From the NCBI GenBank assembly GCA_016708025.1, contig JADJGQ010000003.1, positions 310,001 to 374,000 on the forward strand: DNA of 64,000 nucleotides, given 5' to 3'. This stretch comes from a bacterium. Its GTDB lineage: Bacteria; Zixibacteria; MSB-5A5; GN15; FEB-12. Both the position numbers and the translations under genes were made by a program. The notes under the pieces were generated by a model. It did not search any database, was not told the DNA's origin, and saw only the letters and a program-made list of their open reading frames with translations. Positions 6,779-15,100 of the stretch are shown here, in pieces (the first letter of the stretch is position 1; every line of letters starts with the position of its first letter).

Positions 6779-8818
6779 TCAGTATCGGACAGCGGCTGTG
6801 TCCATTTGGACGCAGGCTTCAAGCAGGATGCTGTCAACCGGTTCATTGAGACTGCTTTTGGGCATTTGATCCGGGATGATTGGATCGATCGACCAGATCC
6901 CCCGTTTCCAGCCGATTCCCTGCATGACCGCATCGATTCCGCGGTATCCTTCGCACTCCGCCATCACCACTCTCCCCTGATCGATGATCATCGTCAAGTG
7001 GTTGCCGTGGGCGGTCAGGCTGATCTGTACTGGGCGACGATTGGCACGCATCGCCTCCAACAGATCCACCAGCGACATATCTTCAAGTGAGCCATGGGTA
7101 CCGAGATCCTGCAAAACAGCAACCCGAAGACGGTTGCGGTCTTCTATCCGGTCTTTGATCCGATTGAGCTTGGTGATCAGGACATCGGCTGTGACGGATG
7201 CCGGGAGGACATCGTCGATGCCGTGGCTGAGTAGCGGCATCGCTTCGCCGACCACGCGGTCATTCAGCATCAGCAGGGTCGGGATGGCATCGATCCGGAC
7301 TCCTCGCAGAGCCAGAGAAAGCAGGAGATCTTTGACCTCTTCAGCTTTGCCGGAATGATAGACCAGGAGTGCTTGCGGAATGTTTCGGCCACAGGCCTGA
7401 GCGCAATCTTCAATCGAACGAGTCTGCTCAACCCGATATCCCGCCCGAATCAGTGGCGATTCAATGCCGGCAGGAAGCGTCAGTTGCGGGACGCAAATAT
7501 GCACGACAAAATCAAAGAGACGGCGACTCAACGAAACAAACTGATCACGCACAGTCTCGATCAGCGCCCTGAGGATGGTCGGAGAGATCATGGGCTTCAG
7601 GTCAGCGTAAAGCTTGGTTTCGATCTCCTTGATCTGTTCCGGCTGCATTTGCGCATGGTCGGGCCACTCATGACAGAAATGATCAACTGCAGCGACGATC
7701 TCACCAGCAAAACTGACTGAGTTTGGATCGACATGTTCTTTGGCAGTTCGCAAGGTCGCCATATCACGGAGCAATTCCACGACGCCGGCAGGGTAATCCC
7801 AGGAGGCGAGCCGTCCGGCCGATAACGCTATGAGGTCTGCCTGGCTGTAACCTTGTGTGGTGGTCAGATCTTCTTCGGCCAGGTTGTGCAGAAAGGCCGC
7901 TGAGAGCAACGACGCCCGCAGGCGGGGCGGCAGGCCCAGCTTAATACTGACCAGTTCAGACATACGGGCAACCGTGGCGGCATGAGCGGCGCGTGGGCCA
8001 TGTTGCGTATCGAGAAGGTGACGCAGCAAGTGCAGATTCTTGCGATGCAGATTATCATTGAATTCGTTATCCGTCTGGTTCAGCAAGAGGTCGGTCTCTG
8101 AGCGATAATAGTGAACGGCGACACCGCGAGCATGCTGGTCAAATTGATGAGCCAGCGATTCACTTCGGCTCCGAAGGCTCTCATGAATGTAAAGTACTTC
8201 GACCGGCGCCTGATCGAGCAAGCGGACCACGGCATCAATACTCCTGACGACGCGGGCATCGTACTTGGCCGCATGAAAAGCGGCCAGTAGTTGCGGACTG
8301 ATCCGACCATCCGGGTTGGCAAAGAGTACCACGCGTTGCGGCGGTACCTCGTGAGTCTGTTCTTCTGACTCGGTCACGTTCGTCGCTTCGTCTGCCTGGG
8401 ACTCAGTAGACCGAACAATAGCATTGGCAGATGAGACATTTCGCGGGTCGATCCCCTGGGTAGCGAAGCGCTGAAGCAGCGTATCCACCACCATACCATC
8501 CGCCTGGTAGTACTCGCAGGAGATGTTGGGGAGATGATTATTCACGGCCACTGTCATCCTTGGATCGGCTGGATCGGCGCAGGCAACGCGCATCCGTGCC
8601 CCTTCGCGATCAAGGCTGAACGGAATGATGCGGTGTTTGGTCAGAATGTCTGACGGAAGCGTACTCATCACTGATTCAAGAAGTGGCATACAGGTCAGGT
8701 CGATTCGAGGGTAAGCCGGACGCTCATTCGGCTCCACCGCGATACGTGTTGTCGAGGCGAGTTCTGCATCAGAAGGGCGTCCAGGAAACGGGCCGCCGGA
8801 CAACGGTTGGGTATACAT
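6779..8818 (-). CDS. Multidomain signalling protein: MshEN-like, receiver-like, degenerate HD-GYP, DUF4388
   Basis: The protein has 679 residues from the ATG at 8818, which has an AAGGAGAA site; a longer frame to 8956 lacks one. Domains in order: MshEN/GspE-N-like (about 37-120); receiver-like (160-254); HD-GYP-like helical domain (264-429) whose HD pair is His-Asn at 311-312 and whose GYP is replaced by WDYPAG; a second receiver-like domain (439-559) with GIDDVLP; and DUF4388 (567-674). MshEN domains can bind cyclic-di-GMP and DUF4388 occurs in gliding and motility regulators. It is therefore probably a cytoplasmic c-di-GMP or motility regulator with a catalytically dead HD domain. Confidence 0.7.
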   Translation of the reverse strand: MYTQPLSGGPFPGRPSDAELASTTRIAVEPNERPAYPRIDLTCMPLLESVMSTLPSDILTKHRIIPFSLDREGARMRVACADPADPRMTVAVNNHLPNISCEYYQADGMVVDTLLQRFATQGIDPRNVSSANAIVRSTESQADEATNVTESEEQTHEVPPQRVVLFANPDGRISPQLLAAFHAAKYDARVVRSIDAVVRLLDQAPVEVLYIHESLRSRSESLAHQFDQHARGVAVHYYRSETDLLLNQTDNEFNDNLHRKNLHLLRHLLDTQHGPRAAHAATVARMSELVSIKLGLPPRLRASLLSAAFLHNLAEEDLTTTQGYSQADLIALSAGRLASWDYPAGVVELLRDMATLRTAKEHVDPNSVSFAGEIVAAVDHFCHEWPDHAQMQPEQIKEIETKLYADLKPMISPTILRALIETVRDQFVSLSRRLFDFVVHICVPQLTLPAGIESPLIRAGYRVEQTRSIEDCAQACGRNIPQALLVYHSGKAEEVKDLLLSLALRGVRIDAIPTLLMLNDRVVGEAMPLLSHGIDDVLPASVTADVLITKLNRIKDRIEDRNRLRVAVLQDLGTHGSLEDMSLVDLLEAMRANRRPVQISLTAHGNHLTMIIDQGRVVMAECEGYRGIDAVMQGIGWKRGIWSIDPIIPDQMPKSSLNEPVDSILLEACVQMDTAAVRY

Positions 8819-9072
8819 CCAATTCTCCTTAGAACAACCGGAAATGTCTTGTCCCGGTCTGTCTGTGTCTGGAAAAGGGGCCAATAAGCGGCAAGGCTGA
8901 ACTGCCTGCAGCTTGTCATCGGTTAAGGAGATTATCGGCCAACCGGCAAAAAGCATTAAAGGGGGTAGAAATGGGGAGAAAGCTCGACCTCAGAGCCGTA
9001 CAGATACAAGCACAAATACCGCCACAATTCAGGCGGTTTACGGAAGATGCAGAAAAGTGCTTAGCGCAGTAG

Positions 9073-12000
9073 TCATCGAATGACGATCAACTTTCCCTTC
9101 ATATCAGAATCAGCAACATACCAGAGATAGGTACCCGACGAGACCTGATTACCGGATGCATTAGTGCCATCCCACTGCAGGTCACCGCCGAAAACATCTG
9201 CCCAATATCGAATCTGCTCACCGGAAGGAGAAAGGACGATCAGGTCGGCGCCTTCAGGGAGATCGGTGAAAGTAATGGTCGGATGCTGCGACAATTGTGC
9301 CGGGTTCGGATACGGATGAGCAGCCGGGTTTACCATAAACGCTGCCGGAGCAGAGTAGGGATAATCATCGGCCTTGGAGCGCCAGTAGTAAACTGTCCCT
9401 CCGGCCAACGGTTCATCGATCTTCCACTCAGTGCAACCATCCTGATCCTCCGGAACCACGCCATCAGTTACCATGGAATAAAACTGCGAGTCAGTCGCTA
9501 CTTCAAACAGATAAGCAGAGGCGGGGGACGCAGTGATATTCAACACCGCCAGTTCCGGCTTGGACGTATTGAGTACCGTGTTTGGTTTTGGGTAAGCGAC
9601 ATCCGCGACCGTGCCTTCGCCACCGGTTCCTATGTCGATCTTGGATTCGGCGTTCACGATGTTGGAGATACCGTCGGAATTGCCAACCTCGTCATAGGTC
9701 ACGACACCGACCCAGTACCGCTGGCCGGGCACGAGCCCGGTCAGCGTATAGGCATGAGTTGAACCGCTGGGGAGCGGTATGGGAGAACCCGCATACGGCG
9801 AGCCGCTGGTCCAGGTTGAATCAGTCAACTCGGATTCGGCCAGCCAGATGGTGTACGCGGTAGCAGAACCAGTGAGACCGTCATCACCGACAGCGGTCCA
9901 GCCGAGGATCAGCTCACCGTCATTCTCTCCGGGAAGCGCGGAAAGGTCGTTGATGGCGGACGGCGCTGTGCCGTCACCGGCCGTGGTGCGATTGACCACG
10001 TTTGAGATCGTCGACCAGTTGGGAACTTCATCTGCCGTTTTAATGGCAAAGTAATACGCAGTGCCGGGGATCAGTCCGGTCACGGTAAAGGACTCAACTG
10101 TCCCGACTGCGCGTGGTGTCGGTTCACCCGTCACCTGCGGATCCGTGGCAAAAGTCGAAGCTGTGATCGGCGAGGTCGAGTAACGAATGTCATATGTGGT
10201 GGCGGTACCCACACTGCCATCGTCGCCAGGCGCTGTCCAGTTCAGAGTTACGGTCGTCTGCGAAGATGACGCGACCAAAAGGTCGGTGATCGAACGCGGA
10301 GCAGTCGTTTCCGTGGTGGTAGCGCGGTTGACGATGTTTGACAAGGCGGACCAGTTTGGGACCTCGTCAGCGGTCTTGATCGCAAAGTAATACATGGTGG
10401 AACCGTTCAGGCCGGTGACCACAAATGTTTCGGCCTGTCCGGCAGCTTTCGGCGACGGTTCGCCGGTAGCCTGTGTTGCCGAAGCAAAGTTGGCGGCAGT
10501 GATCAACGAAGTCGAGTAGCGTACATCATAGGTCGTCGCCGTGCCACTGTTGCCATCGTCACCAGGCGAAGTCCATGAGAGCGTCATGGTACTACCGGTT
10601 TCACTGCCCGCGCCCAAATTGGCAACAGCCGCAGGAGCCGTAGCTTCGGCGGATGTAGCGCGCGAAGGTACATTGGAGATGGCAGACCAGTTCGGAACCT
10701 CGTCCGCCGTCTTAAGAGCAAAGTAGTAAGTTGTACTCGAGTTCAATCCGGAGACTGTGATAGTCTCGGACTGACCGGCCGCTTTCGGTGAAGGTTCACC
10801 AGACGCCTGTGTTGCGGAAGCAAAGTTTGCATCAGTGATCACAGCAGTCGAGTATCTCAAGTCGTAAGTAGTCGCGGTACCAGTAGAACCATCGTCACCA
10901 GGAGCAGTCCAGGTGAGGGTTACGCTACTGGAGGTCGATGCCGTCGTTGTCAGGTTGGCAACAGCCGCCGGCGCGGTGGTTTCGCTTCCGGTGGCGCGCG
11001 ACGGTACGTTGGAGATCGCCGACCAATTCGGAACCTCATCCGCCGTCTTCAGCACAAAATAATAGGTAGTACTCGGGTTCAGGCCCGTGACTGTGAATGT
11101 CTGATTCTGGCCGGCGGCCAACGGCGTAGGTTCACCACTTGCCTGACTGGCAGAGCTGAAGTTGCCTGCTGTTATAGTAGAAGTCGAGTAGCGAATGTCA
11201 TAGGTGGTAGCAGTACCGGTCGAGCCATCATCTCCCGGAGCAGTCCAGCTCAGCGTGACGCTGGTCGAGGTCGACGTAGTAGTCGCCAGGTTCGCGACGG
11301 TGGCCGGAGCAGTTGTCTCCGCAGTGGTGGTTCGCGAAGGCACGTTGGAGATAGCCGACCAGTTCGGCACTTCGTCAGCGGTCTTCAACGCAAAGAAGTA
11401 AGTGGTGCTGGAATTCAATCCAGTCACGACGAATGATTCGGCCTGCCCTGCCACCTTAGGAGAAGGTTCACCAGTGACCTGGGTCGCTGAATTGAAGTTC
11501 GCCGCGGTGATGGTGGCAGTCGAGTAACGCAGGTCATAGGTAGTCGCGGTGCCGGTAGATCCATCGTCACCAGGCGCAGTCCAGGTGAGAGTCACCGAAC
11601 TTTCATTCGATGTACTAGTCACCAAGTTGGCCACGGTGGCAGGCGCGGTTGACTCCGCACTGGTAGCACGACTGGCAATGTTCGAAATAGCCGACCAGTT
11701 CGGCACCTCGTCAGCAGTCTTAACAGCGAAGTAATATGTCGTGGTCCCGGCCAATCCGGTGACAGCAAAAGATTCGCTCTGACCCGCAGCTTTCGGTGAA
11801 GGTTCGCCGGAGACCTGAGTCGCCGAGTTCCAGTTCGCCTCGGTGATAGTCGCCGTCGAATAGCGAATGTCATACGTTGTGGCGGTACCAGTTGAGCCAT
11901 CATCACCCGGCGAGGTCCAGGTGATCGTCACCGAGTTGATGGTGGATGAAGGCGCCGCCAGGTTGGCGATAGCCGATGGCGCGGTTGCTTCAACCTGCGT

Positions 12001-12399
12001 CGACTTTAGCACGACGTTGGAGAGAGCGGACCAGTTGCCGGCTTCATCCGCAGTCTTGATCGCAAAGTAGTATGACGTGCTCGGAGTTAATCCGGTCACT
12101 TCATACGTTTCTGCCGCGCCAGCGGATTGCGGCGATGGTTCGCCGGACGCCTGGTTGGCAGAGCCCCAATTTGCGTCGGTGATGGTTGCTGTCGAATAAC
12201 GAATATCGTAGACGGCGGCTGTACCTGTGTTCCCATCATCTCCAGGCGCAGTCCAGTTAAGTGTGATTGAGGTCGGCGAAGTTGCGGCGGCACGCAATGC
12301 TCCCTGAACATCTGCCGCTGAACCTGAGACCAGGATCACCAGAACTGTCACTATCACGAGCGAGCGTGTACGTGAAGAGACATTCCATGTTATGGTCAT
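9073..12399 (-). CDS. Large surface protein with eight FN3 repeats and C-terminal sorting domain
   Basis: This 1108-residue protein has an AAGGAG site before its ATG and a signal peptide ending near residue 33. Eight tandem fibronectin type III-like repeats of about 100 residues follow. Each has W(T/S)(A/S)PGDDG or WTAVGDDG, a YDIRYST strand, and YYFAIKTADE.PNWS. Repeats 2-6 are nearly identical in protein sequence, which points to recent internal duplication. The last 75 residues (YPNPAQLSQHPTITF, then GTYLWYVADSDMKGKLIVIR) form a FlgD-Ig/type A sorting-like domain typical of type IX secretion cargo. It is inferred to be a cell-surface adhesin or scaffold. The same FN3 type occurs once in the protein at 1318. 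Confidence 0.85.
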   Translation of the reverse strand: MTITWNVSSRTRSLVIVTVLVILVSGSAADVQGALRAAATSPTSITLNWTAPGDDGNTGTAAVYDIRYSTATITDANWGSANQASGEPSPQSAGAAETYEVTGLTPSTSYYFAIKTADEAGNWSALSNVVLKSTQVEATAPSAIANLAAPSSTINSVTITWTSPGDDGSTGTATTYDIRYSTATITEANWNSATQVSGEPSPKAAGQSESFAVTGLAGTTTYYFAVKTADEVPNWSAISNIASRATSAESTAPATVANLVTSTSNESSVTLTWTAPGDDGSTGTATTYDLRYSTATITAANFNSATQVTGEPSPKVAGQAESFVVTGLNSSTTYFFALKTADEVPNWSAISNVPSRTTTAETTAPATVANLATTTSTSTSVTLSWTAPGDDGSTGTATTYDIRYSTSTITAGNFSSASQASGEPTPLAAGQNQTFTVTGLNPSTTYYFVLKTADEVPNWSAISNVPSRATGSETTAPAAVANLTTTASTSSSVTLTWTAPGDDGSTGTATTYDLRYSTAVITDANFASATQASGEPSPKAAGQSETITVSGLNSSTTYYFALKTADEVPNWSAISNVPSRATSAEATAPAAVANLGAGSETGSTMTLSWTSPGDDGNSGTATTYDVRYSTSLITAANFASATQATGEPSPKAAGQAETFVVTGLNGSTMYYFAIKTADEVPNWSALSNIVNRATTTETTAPRSITDLLVASSSQTTVTLNWTAPGDDGSVGTATTYDIRYSTSPITASTFATDPQVTGEPTPRAVGTVESFTVTGLIPGTAYYFAIKTADEVPNWSTISNVVNRTTAGDGTAPSAINDLSALPGENDGELILGWTAVGDDGLTGSATAYTIWLAESELTDSTWTSGSPYAGSPIPLPSGSTHAYTLTGLVPGQRYWVGVVTYDEVGNSDGISNIVNAESKIDIGTGGEGTVADVAYPKPNTVLNTSKPELAVLNITASPASAYLFEVATDSQFYSMVTDGVVPEDQDGCTEWKIDEPLAGGTVYYWRSKADDYPYSAPAAFMVNPAAHPYPNPAQLSQHPTITFTDLPEGADLIVLSPSGEQIRYWADVFGGDLQWDGTNASGNQVSSGTYLWYVADSDMKGKLIVIR

Positions 12400-12524
12400 G
12401 CAAAAACTCCTTGTTCAATACCCAATGTCGGAATCCAGCAGCAGTCGGTAATACAAAACATGCGCCCATTCTGAGGTAATTTGTAACTCGTTGATTACTA
12501 TAGACTGAAATCATTCGTGACCTT

Positions 12525-12606
12525 TTCGTACGTTATTTTTCATAGGGGAAACTGTTCAGTTTCCACTACAACTGTTCAGAAATTGATGCAGGTAAATTCG
12601 TACGAA
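12525..12606. promoter_or_regulatory. Symmetric repeat cluster, possible operator
   Basis: TTCGTACG occurs at 12525-12532 and 12597-12604; the second copy extends to the palindrome TTCGTACGAA. Between them AACTGTTCAG is repeated at 12550 and 12570, exactly 20 bases apart. The first of these copies lies in an inverted repeat (GGAAACTG-TT-CAGTTTCC, 12547-12564). The cluster is about 130-200 bases upstream of the FN3 protein start and downstream of hypE. Regulatory meaning is inferred. Confidence 0.4.
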
Positions 12607-12682
12607 AGAGTAGAATTAGTACACGATTAGCGTTAGTATGATCGTGATTTTGAACGATGAGGATCGAACGGACAAATACAGA

Positions 12683-13750
12683 TCAGCAGATGCGCGGAAG
12701 TTGCTCCGTTAATGGAATGTCAACGATTCGCCAGCTTCCAAGGAGGGTCTGCATCGTTACTACGGCAGGTTGTTCTGCTATTACTTCACCGATAATGACA
12801 GCGTTCTTACCCATCTGATGAGCGCGCATAGCGGAAAGTACTTCCTCTGCCTTGTCGGCGGATACTGCAGCAACCAGCTTTCCCTCGTTGGCAACATAAA
12901 GCGGATCAAGACCAAGCAGGCCGCAGGCACCGGCGACTGCCGGGAGTACCGGGATAGACTTCTCCTGAATTCGAATTCCTACTTTGGAGCTGACAGCAAA
13001 TTCATTGAGGACCGCGGCAACACCTCCACGTGTAGCGTCGCGAAGGGCATGCACTGATCCACCACCCGCTTCGATTATGCGCGACACTAATCCATGCAGT
13101 GGCGCGGCATCAGAAAGGACCGGCATATCAAACTGCAGTCCCTCTCTCTGCGAAAGAACTGCCATCCCGTGCTCGGCGATCGTACCGCTAAGAATCAGCC
13201 TGTCGCCGGGCTGCAGGTTGGTTCCGGAGATTGTGTGCGGATGTTCGATCACTCCGATCCCGGTCGTGTTGATAAAGATCTTATCCCCTTTTCCCTTATG
13301 CACAACCTTGGTATCTCCGGTAATGATAGATACTCCGGCAGTTCGGGCAGCATCGCGCATAGACTCGACTACGCGTCGGAGGTCTGCCAGCGGAAAACCC
13401 TCCTCAATGATAAACCCGGCGGTGAGATAGAGCGGGCGCGCGCCGGACATGGCAACATCGTTGACCGTTCCATAGATCGCCAGTTCGCCGATATTGCCAC
13501 CGGGGAAAAAGATCGGATCAACCACAAATGAATCGGTGCTGATCGCCAGCTTGTTTCCTGGGAGAGAGACAACCGCCATGTCATCCATTTTATTGAGGGC
13601 GTCGTTATCGAAGGCCCATCGAAACAGATTTGAGATCAGGTTCTGCATCATCCGGCCGCCTGCGCCGTGGCCTAACTGAACAGTATCATGCTCACTGATC
13701 GGAAGCGGACAGCGGGCGAAATCTTCGGGAGCTAGCGGTTTGTCTGGCAT
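12683..13750 (-). CDS. hypE: Hydrogenase maturation protein HypE
   Basis: This 355-residue protein converts the carbamoyl group received from HypF into the cyanide ligand of the NiFe active site. The PurM-like ATP-binding fold is evident: GHGAGGRMMQNLI at the N-terminus, a segment with DMAVVSLPGNKLAISTDSFV, and ITGDTKVVHKGKGD. The protein ends in PRIC, the conserved HypE C-terminus whose cysteine carries the thiocarboxamide and thiocyanate. It is the last gene of the operon, 4 bases after hypD. The length is normal. Confidence 0.96.
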   Translation of the reverse strand: MPDKPLAPEDFARCPLPISEHDTVQLGHGAGGRMMQNLISNLFRWAFDNDALNKMDDMAVVSLPGNKLAISTDSFVVDPIFFPGGNIGELAIYGTVNDVAMSGARPLYLTAGFIIEEGFPLADLRRVVESMRDAARTAGVSIITGDTKVVHKGKGDKIFINTTGIGVIEHPHTISGTNLQPGDRLILSGTIAEHGMAVLSQREGLQFDMPVLSDAAPLHGLVSRIIEAGGGSVHALRDATRGGVAAVLNEFAVSSKVGIRIQEKSIPVLPAVAGACGLLGLDPLYVANEGKLVAAVSADKAEEVLSAMRAHQMGKNAVIIGEVIAEQPAVVTMQTLLGSWRIVDIPLTEQLPRIC

Positions 13751-13754
13751 CTAT

Positions 13755-14858
13755 TTATTTCTCCGACAGATTGCGGAAGCGTTGATAATTGTAATAGGCG
13801 GCGCAGGCCCCTTCAGATGAAACCATGGTTGCGCCGAGAGGAGTAGCCGGTGTGCAACGATTCCCGAATTGCGGGCATTCGTTCGGCTTTTTGAGGCCTT
13901 GCAGAATGATCCCGGAAATACAGTCTGCAGGCTCGGCGATAACCAGATCGGTCAGACCAAAGCGTGGTTCGGCATCAAACGTCGCATACTTGTCGCGAAG
14001 TTTCAGTCCGCTCCTGGGAATAACGCCGATACCGCGCCAGGTACGATCGCAGATCTGGAATACATCATCGATCTGCCGTTGGGCATACAGATTACCTTCC
14101 CGCGTGACCATACGGGCATATTGATTTTCGATCTTGGCCTGTCCGGACTCAAGCTGTTTGATCGCAGAGAGGATTCCGGAGAGCAGATCCACCGGCTCAA
14201 ACCCGGTCACCACGATCGGAACATGATAGTCTCTTACAATTGACTCATACTGCTGCCATCCCATGACCGTGCAGACATGGCCGGCCGCAAGATATGCCTG
14301 AACTCGATTCTGTGGTGAGTCGAGCAGGGCTGTCATGGCCGGTGGCACCAGAACATGGGAAACCAGCAGCGACAGATTGGTGATCTCCTCTCTGACTGCC
14401 TGCGCAACCAGCATGGCGCTGTTGGGTGCGGTGGTCTCGAATCCGACCGCAAAGAAAACCACCTGCCTATCGGGATTTTCTTTGGCGATCCGGATTGCAT
14501 CCAGCGGAGAATAGACGATCCGTACATCCCCCCCTTCGGATTTGACCTTGAACAGATCTCTGGAAACGCCAGGGACGCGCAACATATCACCGAAAGAGAC
14601 AAAGGTGACCTCCGGTCGCGAGGCAAGCGTAAGCGCCTTTTCGATCAATTCAAGCGGTGTCACGCAGACGGGACAGCCTGGCCCGTGGACCAGAGTGACA
14701 GTATCGGGAAGGAGCTCGTCTATGCCGTTGCGGAGGATCGCATGAGTCTGGCCGCCGCAGATCTCCATAATGACCCAGGGGCGGGTAACTTTGTCACGGA
14801 TTTCGTCAAGCAAACGATGGGCGATCTCCGGATTGCGATACTCCTCGAGATACTTCAT
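13755..14858 (-). CDS. hypD: Hydrogenase maturation protein HypD
   Basis: This 367-residue protein is the iron-sulfur scaffold on which, with HypC, the Fe(CN)2CO unit is assembled. Characteristic segments are MEICGGQTHAI near residue 32, HGPGCPVCVTP near residue 65, and a C-terminal cysteine cluster (CISGIILQGLKKPNECPQFGNRC) for the 4Fe-4S cluster. FFAVGFETTAPN is also typical. The start overlaps the hypC stop by 4 bases (ATGA), which indicates translational coupling. Confidence 0.97.
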   Translation of the reverse strand: MKYLEEYRNPEIAHRLLDEIRDKVTRPWVIMEICGGQTHAILRNGIDELLPDTVTLVHGPGCPVCVTPLELIEKALTLASRPEVTFVSFGDMLRVPGVSRDLFKVKSEGGDVRIVYSPLDAIRIAKENPDRQVVFFAVGFETTAPNSAMLVAQAVREEITNLSLLVSHVLVPPAMTALLDSPQNRVQAYLAAGHVCTVMGWQQYESIVRDYHVPIVVTGFEPVDLLSGILSAIKQLESGQAKIENQYARMVTREGNLYAQRQIDDVFQICDRTWRGIGVIPRSGLKLRDKYATFDAEPRFGLTDLVIAEPADCISGIILQGLKKPNECPQFGNRCTPATPLGATMVSSEGACAAYYNYQRFRNLSEK

Positions 14859-15094
14859 CCCTGTCCTTCACTCTCGCCGATCTCTTTCAGCAGGGCGAAT
14901 GTTCGCTCGGCCTCTTCCTCATCGATAACGTTTAACGCAAAGCCGGCATGTACTATGACGTATTCACCGACCTTCACTTCAGGAACATACGCCAGACAGG
15001 CGGAAATGAGGGTTCCCCCGAATTCCACTTTTCCCATGAGGAGGCCGTTTTCTTCATGCAACGAAATCACTTTTCCAGGAATGGCCAGACACAT
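14855..15094 (-). CDS. hypC: Hydrogenase assembly chaperone HypC
   Basis: This 79-residue HypC/HybG/HupF protein begins MCLAIPGKVI; Cys2 is the essential iron-binding residue after Met removal. AYVPEVKVGEYVIVHAGFAL is the family core. HypC carries the iron with its CN and CO ligands from the HypD complex to the hydrogenase large subunit. It lies between hypF (gap of 6 bases) and hypD (4-base overlap). Confidence 0.97.
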   Translation of the reverse strand: MCLAIPGKVISLHEENGLLMGKVEFGGTLISACLAYVPEVKVGEYVIVHAGFALNVIDEEEAERTFALLKEIGESEGQG

Positions 15095-15100
15095 GACTAA

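Noticed and set aside
10187..12070. Series of plus-strand open frames of 60-70 codons with similar sequence
   Set aside because: They are the antisense of the FN3 repeats on the minus strand; the similarity simply mirrors the repeat structure.
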